Positions 28,647-35,761 of a stretch of DNA of 64,000 bases are shown in pieces. The DNA comes from Thermobifida halotolerans (GTDB taxonomy: Bacteria > Actinomycetota > Actinomycetes > Streptosporangiales > Streptosporangiaceae). The stretch is taken from positions 1,798,001 through 1,862,000 of the forward strand of contig NZ_CP063196.1 of the NCBI RefSeq assembly GCF_003574835.2, in the 5' to 3' direction. The notes below the pieces were generated by a model. It was not told the origin of the DNA and did not search any database. It worked only from the letters and a program-made list of their open reading frames with translations. Positions within the stretch are counted from its first letter, which is position 1, and every line of letters begins with the position of its first letter. A program made the position numbers and the translations under genes.

Positions 28647-29776
28647 GACGTTTTCGCCTTCGTCTGAACGTACTCGCGGATGAGGTAATTGGAGAGCGTG
28701 CTGATGTGGCGAGGGGTGTTCTGCAGTTCGTTCCAGTTGACGTTGAGGGCCTGCCACCGACCGTGGGTCCAGCAGCACTTCCCTTTGATCAGTGCCAACT
28801 CCGCGCAGGTGCGTTCCACTGCATCCTCGGCCGTCACATCGACGTTGGCCATCACACGATCCATCAGGCGTCCCATGGCGCGGATTCCCACCCCGTGCAT
28901 CAGTCGGCTCTTGGTAGGCGGCAGTCCCCAGGCATTGGGGAATGTGTCACGGACCGCCGCCCAGTAGGTGGCAAGCACCCTGAGAATTGCCGCCGTATCC
29001 GTGGTGTTGTTCAACAGGTTCCGGTGGAGGAACAGGACGCCAGCCGAGGAGTTCAGCGACTCTTCGATGGCGGTCATCAAACTGTTGTCTTTGATCACCG
29101 CTTGGCTGCGGTCCTCCGTCTTGGTGGAGGCGCGTTTGATCATGCCTCGCAGTGGCGAGTCCGCGTCCTGGTTGAGAACGTCCACCAGTGCGGAGGGCAG
29201 CTTCCTCGCAGAGAGCTTGGCGGGCAGTGGCATCCAGACCTCGGGCAACAACTCTGAGACCAGGTTGGATGGAAGTGGGGAGACAGTGTTGACCCGGAGG
29301 AACTGGTCACGCTGGGTGGTCAGGTCCTCGGTGACGAATCCCGCGACGGTGACGGGCAGTCGGTTGTGTCGGGTACGGGCGAGAGCGAGACTGCGCTGTT
29401 GACCGTCGACGATCCAGGCCGGTCTGGGCTCCCCCGGTGACTCCGGGAGCCTGATCTCCAGAGTGCCACTGGTGGCCAACCCGTCACTGGCGGCGGGGCC
29501 AGGACTGGACCGGAACCGGACGCTGTTTGGCAACGCCAGGATCAGGCTGTTGGGGAACAGCACCTCGTCGCTGTCAAGGTACTCCAGGATCTGCCGCACG
29601 TGCTGCTTCTTTTCCGGCCGCTGGTAGCCGATGAGCTTTCCCGCCTCGTCCCGGGAGATGCGTGCCACATCTGCTACCTGGTTGATCTCCTCTGCGGCCA
29701 GTGTGAACAGATAGAGCGGGATGTTCGGGTGCTGGTGAATCTTCAGTGCCCTACGCTTCAGAACGAGACCTGACAT
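28643..29776 (-). CDS. dpdB: DpdB-like DGQHR-domain protein, copy 2
   Basis: This is a second DGQHR-family protein, 377 residues long, lying immediately upstream of dpdA. The signature is IVDGQQRSLALAR (DGQQR at 124-128), and the C-terminal half shares LMHGVGIRAMG and LQNTP with copy 1. The ATG at 29776 overlaps the stop of the gene before it (ATGA), and its own stop overlaps the dpdA start (GTGA), so dpdC-candidate, dpdB-like, dpdA and dpdB-like copy 1 form one coupled unit. It may form a heteromeric partner for DpdA, or one copy may be regulatory, as DndB is; both ideas are inference. Confidence 0.78.
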   Translation of the reverse strand: MSGLVLKRRALKIHQHPNIPLYLFTLAAEEINQVADVARISRDEAGKLIGYQRPEKKQHVRQILEYLDSDEVLFPNSLILALPNSVRFRSSPGPAASDGLATSGTLEIRLPESPGEPRPAWIVDGQQRSLALARTRHNRLPVTVAGFVTEDLTTQRDQFLRVNTVSPLPSNLVSELLPEVWMPLPAKLSARKLPSALVDVLNQDADSPLRGMIKRASTKTEDRSQAVIKDNSLMTAIEESLNSSAGVLFLHRNLLNNTTDTAAILRVLATYWAAVRDTFPNAWGLPPTKSRLMHGVGIRAMGRLMDRVMANVDVTAEDAVERTCAELALIKGKCCWTHGRWQALNVNWNELQNTPRHISTLSNYLIREYVQTKAKTS

Positions 29777-30666
29777 CACTCTTCCATCGTCGCGGCGTAC
29801 AGAAGAGCGAACCGCTTCTGTTCGCAGGCTCTGCCGCTCTCCCGCAGCAACCGGTGGAGTCTGGTTCGGGAGTAGCCGGGGTTCCTCGCTGACTCCGTCC
29901 GTATGAACTCTCGAATCTCTTCGTCCGTCATTGGAGTCCGCTGATAGCGCTCGTGGTGCTCCGCGGCGGCGGCCCACCTCTTCCAGGAGGCAGCGGTCTC
30001 GGCGGAGACGAGTGGACGTCCCGTCCTCCAATGCTTGAGCCAGGAAGCGGCCATACGTACGTTCAGGCTGGTGAGTGTGCCTCCCAGCGCTCCCCGCAGT
30101 GCACCGTTGGCAGGCACTCGGTGAATACCGGGAATGTCACGTTCCCCACCGATCAGCAATACGTCGTCGCCTCTCTGTCCTGCGGCGCGCAGTTCGTCGT
30201 GCATCGCGGCCGCGTAGGGCTCTGAGAGCACCAAGAGAGCGGGACCTTGATCTGCTAGCTCGCTGAGTGTGGTGGCTCCACGCGCTTCCTGGAGACGGCC
30301 CCACCACCGGGTTCGCTCCGTTCTGGTCGACGCGACGGAATCTGCGTGCCGAGCCCCGAAAGTCGCCGCATACGGAGGTGCGGTGTTGGACACCGACTGG
30401 AGTCCCAACCCGGCAGAGGCGACCCACAGCTGGGGAGAGAGTCCGGCCGAGACCGCGGTCTCCACCAGAACGCGCACTTGGACCCAGTGTTCTCCCTGGT
30501 AGAGCTGGGCGAGTGAAAAACTCCTCGGTACTTCGCCAAGACGTTTGTCCCAGATTGCCACACGGTGGTCAACGTTGCCCTCGGGGAGATTCCGAGCCAG
30601 GAGTTCGGGAGCCGGACGCGCCATCTTGCGATCTGTGCAGGTAACTACAAGTGATAGTTGCCTCAC
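29776..30666 (-). CDS. dpdC: DpdC candidate, YaaA/DUF6884-like protein
   Basis: This 296-residue protein begins MRQLSLVVTCTDRKMARPAP, similar to the N-terminal strand and Cys-x-x-(R/K)-K motif of YaaA/DUF6884-type proteins. A middle stretch, LLVLSEPYAAAM and DVLLIGGERDIPG, looks like an alpha/beta core, and a helical tail follows. DpdC in Salmonella converts dPreQ0 in DNA to the amide form (dADG). Position in the modification operon and size fit DpdC, but the assignment is not certain. The start is GTG 30666. It is first in the leftward operon and divergent from queC. Confidence 0.6.
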   Translation of the reverse strand: MRQLSLVVTCTDRKMARPAPELLARNLPEGNVDHRVAIWDKRLGEVPRSFSLAQLYQGEHWVQVRVLVETAVSAGLSPQLWVASAGLGLQSVSNTAPPYAATFGARHADSVASTRTERTRWWGRLQEARGATTLSELADQGPALLVLSEPYAAAMHDELRAAGQRGDDVLLIGGERDIPGIHRVPANGALRGALGGTLTSLNVRMAASWLKHWRTGRPLVSAETAASWKRWAAAAEHHERYQRTPMTDEEIREFIRTESARNPGYSRTRLHRLLRESGRACEQKRFALLYAATMEE

Positions 30667-30776
30667 AATCTCCGGCTCCTCAATTCGCCAACTCGAACTT
30701 AATGTGGATCACTCTACCTCGGAGTTAGCGCGTATAGGATCATGACTGGTCCGCAGCCAACTGGAGGGCGAGAGAC
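30667..30776. promoter_or_regulatory. Divergent promoter region of the dpd modification and que operons
   Basis: This 110-bp, relatively AT-rich gap separates the dpdC-candidate start (leftward) from queC (rightward). TATAGGAT near 30731-30738 could serve as a -10 element for queC. A GGAGGG ribosome site lies about 12 bases before the queC ATG. The arrangement would allow base synthesis and base insertion to be expressed together. Confidence 0.5.
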
Positions 30777-31472
30777 ATGGAACGACCCGCAATCGTACTA
30801 CTCAGCGGCGGTCTGGACTCAACAACCGTGTTGGCCATCGCCCGCGAGCAGGGCTTCACCCCGTACACGCTGAGTTTTCGCTACGGGCAGCGGCACAGCC
30901 TCGAACTGGAGGCCGCCAAGCGGGTGGCCCAAGCCATGGGCGCGGCACGTCACGTGATCACCGACATCGATCTGCGGGTCTTCGGTGGTTCGGCATTGAC
31001 CGACGAGATCTCAGTTCCCAAGCACGGCAGCGTGGAGGAGCTCGACGCAGCAGCCGTCCCGGTGACCTACGTGCCGGCCCGCAACACCATCTTTCTGTCC
31101 TTCGCCCTGGCCTACGCCGAGGTGGTCGGTGCCCAGGACATCTTCATGGGCGTCAACGCGGTGGACTACAGCGGCTACCCCGATTGCCGCCCCGAGTACA
31201 TCGCGGCCTATGAGAAGATGGCCAACCTTGCCACCCGGGCAGCCATCGAGGGCGAAGGGCGTATCACCGTGCACACCCCTCTGATCACCCTGTCCAAGGC
31301 GGACATCATCCGCGAGGGAGTGCGGTTGGGCGTGGACTACTCCCTGACCTTCAGCTGCTACGACCCCGACGAACAGGGCAGATCCTGCCGGAGGTGTGAC
31401 ACCTGCCTACTGCGGCTCAAGGGGTTCACCGAAGCCGGGTTTATCGATCCCATTCCTTACCAGGCCGGTTGA
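30777..31472 (+). CDS. queC: QueC, 7-cyano-7-deazaguanine (preQ0) synthase
   Basis: QueC turns 7-carboxy-7-deazaguanine into preQ0, using ATP and ammonia. It has 231 residues, the usual length. The PP-loop SGGLDST is at about 10-16, YVPARNT and [14 protein letters not shown] are the conserved QueC segments, and the C-terminal zinc site [18 protein letters not shown] supplies four cysteines. Most actinomycetes are thought not to make tRNA queuosine, so this copy most likely feeds DpdA. The stop lies 2 bp before the queE ATG. Confidence 0.96.
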   Translation: MERPAIVLLSGGLDSTTVLAIAREQGFTPYTLSFRYGQRHSLELEAAKRVAQAMGAARHVITDIDLRVFGGSALTDEISVPKHGSVEELDAAAVPVTYVPARNTIFLSFALAYAEVVGAQDIFMGVNAVDYSGYPDCRPEYIAAYEKMANLATRAAIEGEGRITVHTPLITLSKADIIREGVRLGVDYSLTFSCYDPDEQGRSCRRCDTCLLRLKGFTEAGFIDPIPYQAG

Positions 31473-31474
31473 CC

Positions 31475-32110
31475 ATGGGATATCTCGTCAAGGAGATCTT
31501 CTACACCCTGCAGGGAGAGGGTGCCCACACGGGCCGTCCCGCCGTCTTCTGCCGCATGTCCCGCTGCAATCTGTGGACTGGTTATGAGAAAGACCGACAT
31601 CGGGCGATCTGCCAGTTCTGCGACACCGACTTCGTAGGAACCGACGGGGTGGGCGGCGGTCGGTTCGCCACTGCGGACGAACTGGCCGACGCCGTTGCGC
31701 AGGCCTGGCCCTCAGTCTCCACTGACCACAGGTTTGTCGTCTGCACCGGGGGCGAACCCCTACTCCAGTTGGACGAACCCGCCGTCGAGGCCTTACACAC
31801 ACGAGGCTTCGAGGTGGCGGTGGAGACCAATGGCACACGTCGCCCTCCACGTGGGATTGACTGGCTCTGCGTCAGCCCCAAGATCGGCGCCGAACTCGTC
31901 GTCACCAAAGGTGACGAACTGAAACTCGTCTTCCCTCAGGAAGGCGGTGACCCGACCAAATTTGAGCAACTGGACTTCAGGTTCTTTCGTCTGCAGCCTA
32001 TGGACGGTCCCGAACTCGAGGTCAACACACAAGCTGCTATCGAGTACTGTCTGAAGAATCCGCGCTGGACGCTCTCCCTGCAGACACACAAATATCTAGG
32101 AATCCGTTAG
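31475..32110 (+). CDS. queE: QueE, 7-carboxy-7-deazaguanine synthase (radical SAM)
   Basis: This radical SAM enzyme of 211 residues contracts 6-carboxytetrahydropterin to 7-carboxy-7-deazaguanine. The cluster cysteines have CX14CX2C spacing (SRCNLW ... ICQFCDTDF), the variant known from Burkholderia QueE, in place of the canonical CX3CX2C. FYTLQGEGAHTGRPAVFCR at the N-terminus and TGGEP (GGE motif) are conserved. The ATG at 31475 is preferred; a TTG at 31469 is also in frame. The stop TAG immediately precedes the queD ATG. Confidence 0.95.
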   Translation: MGYLVKEIFYTLQGEGAHTGRPAVFCRMSRCNLWTGYEKDRHRAICQFCDTDFVGTDGVGGGRFATADELADAVAQAWPSVSTDHRFVVCTGGEPLLQLDEPAVEALHTRGFEVAVETNGTRRPPRGIDWLCVSPKIGAELVVTKGDELKLVFPQEGGDPTKFEQLDFRFFRLQPMDGPELEVNTQAAIEYCLKNPRWTLSLQTHKYLGIR

Positions 32111-32467
32111 ATGGAGATCTTCCGAGAATTCGGCTTCGAGGCGGCACACCGACTGCCGAGGGTCCCAGAAGGACACAAATGCGCCCGCCTTCACGGGCAT
32201 TCCTACCGCGTCATCGTCCACGTCGACGCCCCCGTTGATCCAGAAAGCGGTTGGGTGATGGACTTCGGGGACATCAAGCGAGCGTTCAAACCGATCCGGG
32301 ACCGACTCGACCACTACTACCTCAACGAACTCGACGGATTGGAGAACCCGACGAGCGAGAATCTGGCCCGTTGGATCTGGGAGCGCCTGCGGCCAGTGCT
32401 GCCTGCCCTGTCCGCTGTCACCGTACGCGAAACTTGCACTTCCGGCTGTACCTATCAAGGAGAGTGA
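32111..32467 (+). CDS. queD: QueD, 6-carboxytetrahydropterin synthase
   Basis: This is a PTPS-family enzyme of 118 residues acting on dihydroneopterin triphosphate. The zinc ligands are His in EAAHRLP and the pair in LHGHSY, the catalytic Cys is in [10 protein letters not shown], and VMDFGDIK and a late Glu (VRETCTSGC) complete the site. It starts with ATG directly after the queE stop, in the same operon. A GTP cyclohydrolase gene (folE) is not in the window, so the substrate probably comes from the folate pathway. Confidence 0.95.
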   Translation: MEIFREFGFEAAHRLPRVPEGHKCARLHGHSYRVIVHVDAPVDPESGWVMDFGDIKRAFKPIRDRLDHYYLNELDGLENPTSENLARWIWERLRPVLPALSAVTVRETCTSGCTYQGE

Positions 32468-32547
32468 ACTGCAGGTCCGCAGGTCTCGGGGGAGAATCCG
32501 TCTCTCCCGTAGTTCGGTGAGTATCCATCCCCCGAAGGAGCACCTTG

Positions 32548-33060
32548 ATGATCCTCACCCCCCGTGCCCTAGTTCTGTGGAGTCTCTACACCGCGACCGT
32601 GATTGGTGCGAACCTGGCTGTCGCCTACATTGGCATGCTACCTGTCGGATTCGGCTTGGCTGCGCCTGCCGGGGTTTACCTGGTAGGTCTTGCACTGGTG
32701 CTGCGGGATCTACTTCAAGACGCGACATCGTGGCGGTGGTCTCTGGCTGCCATTGTTGTTGGCGCGGCCCTGTCAGCAGCGTTCTCTCCCGAACTCGCCA
32801 TCGCCTCGGCAGCAGCCTTCCTGTTCTCTGAGATCGCCGACTTGGTTGTGTACACGCCGCTCCGTAAGCGAGGCTTGGTCATAGCGGTGGCCGTGTCTAA
32901 CGCGGTTGGGTTGTTTCTCGACTCAGTGCTGTTTCTGTGGCTGGCATTCGGCACTCTAGAATTCCTGGCCGGCCAGGTGCTTGGTAAAACGTGGATGACG
33001 CTCGTAGCGATCGTAGTGCTACTGGTTATCCGTCGCCCTCGCCAGGCGATAGCCCAATGA
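32548..33060 (+). CDS. VUT-family (YhhQ-like) membrane protein, probable queuosine-precursor transporter
   Basis: This 170-residue protein with about five or six membrane segments has the VUT-family landmarks APAGVYLVGLALVLRDLLQD, SAAAFLFSEIADLVVYTPLR and GLFLDSVLFLW. Members import 7-deazapurine precursors such as preQ0. Here it sits 80 bp after queD, so it probably adds imported precursor to the supply for DNA modification. A GAAGGAG ribosome site seven bases before the ATG at 32548 decides the start. It is the last gene with island-like base composition. Confidence 0.85.
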   Translation: MILTPRALVLWSLYTATVIGANLAVAYIGMLPVGFGLAAPAGVYLVGLALVLRDLLQDATSWRWSLAAIVVGAALSAAFSPELAIASAAAFLFSEIADLVVYTPLRKRGLVIAVAVSNAVGLFLDSVLFLWLAFGTLEFLAGQVLGKTWMTLVAIVVLLVIRRPRQAIAQ

Positions 33061-33163
33061 AATGCTGTCTGCGTACACATCGTTGCAGCTGATCTGCTAC
33101 CTTCACTGACTCCACATACACGAAGCTGCCCCAGGTCCGCCAGGATCCGGCTTCTCTCTCTGG

Positions 33164-34426
33164 TCACGGCCAGGAGAGCGTGATCCTGGTGTGGCGCTTG
33201 TCCACGACCAGTCCCCGTGGCAGGTGCTCGTCGGGGGTGTGTGCCGGATGGACGGTGTAGCGGGCCCGTGATCCCCGGTGGTCGCGGTCCCAGACGCGGA
33301 CCTGCTCGACGAAGCGGTCGGCGACCCGCTGGGCGTCGGAGCCGTGGGCGTAGGCCCCGAGCTCGTGCCTGGAGCTGTCCGGGGCGACCAGGCGCAGCAC
33401 GCGGTAGGCGAAACCGCCGTCCTCGACCAGGGCCGGGTTGCCGCGCGGCCAGAACGGGCGGACCAGGCCGCGGTCGAGCGCTCCCTGCTCGGCGGTGAGG
33501 CGGCAGAACCCGTGCAGGCTGCTGGCCAGCCACAGGTCCAGGTCGTCGAACGGCTCCATGCGGCCCACCGTCGCCCCCGACCACGCTTCGGCCCGCTCCC
33601 CCGCCAGGGCCGCGCTCAGCGCTTCGGCGTCGACGTCGCGGTCGTCGTCCAGCAGCAGCTCGATCCGCGCGCCGGGCTCGCCGTGGACGGGAACCCGTCG
33701 TTCCCGGCGCTCCCCCGCCCCCTGCATGGGCACAAAACCGCACAGCTCGTAGCCGCGGTCGGCCAGGTGGTCGCCCTCGCGTTCGAGGACCACCGACCGG
33801 GTGAGTCCGCGCACCCGCAGCGGCAGCACCAGCCGCCCGCCGCCGGCCAACTGCTCCACCCACGCCGGGGGGATGTCCCACGCCTCGACGGTGACGACGA
33901 TCCGGTCGAACGGTGCGCGCTCGGCCGCCCCGGACTCGCCGTCGCCGCACACCACGCGCACCCGGTCGTACCCGGTCGCGGCGAGCGCGGCCCGGGCGCG
34001 CGCCACCACGTCGGGGTCGATGTCGACGCTGGTGACCTCGCCGTCGGGGCCGACCAGTTCGGCCAGCAGCGCGGCGTTGTAGCCGCCCGAGCCGATCTCC
34101 AGCACCCGGTGCCCGGGTTCGACGCGCAACTGGTCGAGCATCAGGGCGACGACGGACGGCGCCGACACCGAGCTGAGCACGGTGCCGTCGGCGCCGTGCT
34201 TCATGCGGACGACGTCGTCGGCGTAGGCCTCCTCCAGCGACGCCCCGGGTGTGAACAGGTGCCGGGGCACGGCGCGCATCGCGTCGCGGACGTTGTCCGC
34301 CAACCCCTGGCCGAGTTCGGCCCGCCAGGCCAGGACCCGGTCGACCATCGCCTCGCGCAGCGCGCGGGCCTCGGGCGTGTCGGGGCTGCTGTCGGCGTCC
34401 GAGTCTCGCTCCCGCTGTGTGGTCAT
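33164..34426 (-). CDS. Protein-L-isoaspartate methyltransferase-like protein (natural-product-associated type)
   Basis: This 420-residue SAM-dependent methyltransferase has motif I VLEIGSGGYNAALLAELVG (about 115-133), followed by VTSVDIDPDVVARAR. The first 220 residues match protein-L-isoaspartate O-methyltransferases. The extra C-terminal half ends LPRGLVVDKRHTRITLSWP, which is characteristic of the longer enzymes annotated as FxLD-system or lanthipeptide-associated methyltransferases. No precursor peptide or lanthionine enzyme is visible next to it, so its substrate is unknown. Base composition is that of the chromosome and not of the dpd island. Confidence 0.82.
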   Translation of the reverse strand: MTTQRERDSDADSSPDTPEARALREAMVDRVLAWRAELGQGLADNVRDAMRAVPRHLFTPGASLEEAYADDVVRMKHGADGTVLSSVSAPSVVALMLDQLRVEPGHRVLEIGSGGYNAALLAELVGPDGEVTSVDIDPDVVARARAALAATGYDRVRVVCGDGESGAAERAPFDRIVVTVEAWDIPPAWVEQLAGGGRLVLPLRVRGLTRSVVLEREGDHLADRGYELCGFVPMQGAGERRERRVPVHGEPGARIELLLDDDRDVDAEALSAALAGERAEAWSGATVGRMEPFDDLDLWLASSLHGFCRLTAEQGALDRGLVRPFWPRGNPALVEDGGFAYRVLRLVAPDSSRHELGAYAHGSDAQRVADRFVEQVRVWDRDHRGSRARYTVHPAHTPDEHLPRGLVVDKRHTRITLSWP

Positions 34427-34552
34427 GCGGTCACTCTCTCACGCGGAGTCGTCCCGTGGGCTACTCCTGCGGGCCGGGGCGGGGCCCGGGCCGCCGTGTC
34501 GCGCCCTCGCTTCCGGGTAGGGGCGGATCCAGTCGACATTTCGGAGGTCGTC

Positions 34553-35041
34553 ATGGCGGGCAGTCGAACCCGTGAGGTCGCGGATGCGACTCGGCGTCCG
34601 GCCCGGCTCGTGGCCGCGGTGCTGGGCGCGGTGTTCCTCCTGGTCGGAATCCTCGGGTTCGTTCCGGGGATCACCACCGACTACGGCGCGATGGAGCTGG
34701 CCGGTCACCAGTCGCGGGCGAAGCTGTTCGGCGTGTTCCAGGTGTCGGTGCTGCACAACCTCGTGCACCTGCTGTTCGGTGTCGCCGGGCTGGCCGCGGC
34801 CTGGCTGGGCGCGAAGACCGCGCGCCTCTACCTGCTCGTCGGCGGCCTGGTCTACCTGGTGCTGTGGCTGTACGGGCTGCTCATCGACCTGACGACCGTG
34901 CAGGAGCTGTTCGGCCCGGTCCCGCCCGAGGCGAACTTCGTCCCGGTCAACAACGCCGACGACTGGCTGCACTTCTTCCTGGGCGCCGGGATGATCACGC
35001 TGTGGCTCGTGGTGCGCCCGGGACGCGGCGTCCGGGAGTGA
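34553..35041 (+). CDS. DUF4383-family membrane protein
   Basis: This 162-residue integral membrane protein has four predicted hydrophobic segments: VAAVLGAVFLLVGILGFVPG, then LVHLLFGVAGLAAAWLG, LYLLVGGLVYLVLWLYGLL and FFLGAGMITLWLVV. The HNLVHLLFG and NADDWLHFFLG motifs mark the DUF4383 family of actinomycetes. Its function is unknown. The ATG at 34553 has CGGAGG ten bases upstream and is preferred; the frame is open far upstream but only as an antisense shadow of the methyltransferase gene. Confidence 0.82.
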   Translation: MAGSRTREVADATRRPARLVAAVLGAVFLLVGILGFVPGITTDYGAMELAGHQSRAKLFGVFQVSVLHNLVHLLFGVAGLAAAWLGAKTARLYLLVGGLVYLVLWLYGLLIDLTTVQELFGPVPPEANFVPVNNADDWLHFFLGAGMITLWLVVRPGRGVRE

Positions 35042-35144
35042 CCGGCACCGGCGGCGGTCCGCGCTCCGGGCGCTGTCCGGCGTGTGCTCCCGGTCTTCCG
35101 TGTCCTCCCGCCCCGGCCGGTCCGGTCCCCTACCGTTGGGGCGA

Positions 35145-35603
35145 ATGCGGGTCCGGCTCCGGGAGGGGTTCGGGACGGGCCGCCACGCGGTCCGCGCGCC
35201 CGTCGCGCGCGTCACGCCCTTCGGCGCGGTGGAGCAGGCCCACCGCGCCGAGACGCTGGCCTGGGTCGACACAGCGGCGCGCCGCTGTAGCGCGTCGCCA
35301 GGCCGGACGTGCCACCGGTCCACCTGGTCTGCTATTGCGTGGTGCGTGAGCCCGAACGCGGCGAACTGCTGCTGGTCGCGCGCCGCCGGGCCGGGTTGCG
35401 GCCGCCCGCGGGCGGCCACGTCGAACCCGGTGAGGACCCCTGGGACACCGTGGTCCGCGAGTGCGCCGAGGAACTCGCCCTGACCGCCCGCCCCTGCCGG
35501 ACGTCGGCCCCGTGCCGGTGTTCCCCACCGCCAACCGCACCCGCGGCGCACCCTCGACCCGCACCTGCACCGCTTCGTCCGCAGACTCGCCGCGCCCGGC
35601 TGA
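35145..35603 (+). pseudogene. Broken Nudix hydrolase gene
   Basis: The remains of a Nudix protein are readable across several frames. AHRAETLAWVD is in the first frame. An extra AC at about 35270 then shifts it, and in the new frame SGAPL is followed by a TAG where the family has a Tyr codon. RVARPDVPPVHLVCYCVV and an intact Nudix box (GGHVEPGEDPWDTVVRECAE) follow. A later shift after LTAR moves the frame again (DVGPVPVFPTANRTRG), and the likely end HRFVRRLAAPG-stop is in another frame. Two or more frameshifts and a nonsense codon make it a pseudogene. The rest of 35042-35761 shows no gene. Confidence 0.75.
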
Positions 35604-35761
35604 CCGGCGCGGCACCGAAACCGTCCCCTCGCCTTCTCCGGAACCCGCCGTAGAGCCGTTCGCGGTCCGCTAGTGTCCTTGCCACCACGCCACGGCAACC
35701 GCCGTGTCCCCGTCTTCTCGCCCGTGTCCGCTCCGAGGACCGGCCCGCCCGGACACCAGAG

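Noticed and set aside
28647-28778. Longer N-terminus for DpdA
   Set aside because: It would overlap the upstream DGQHR gene by 136 bp and reads as an out-of-frame shadow; the GTGA junction at 28646 is preferred.
33061-34552. Possible lanthipeptide or FxLD precursor near the methyltransferase
   Set aside because: Looked for short frames with a ribosome site and a Cys/Ser/Thr-rich or FxLD tail on both strands and saw none.
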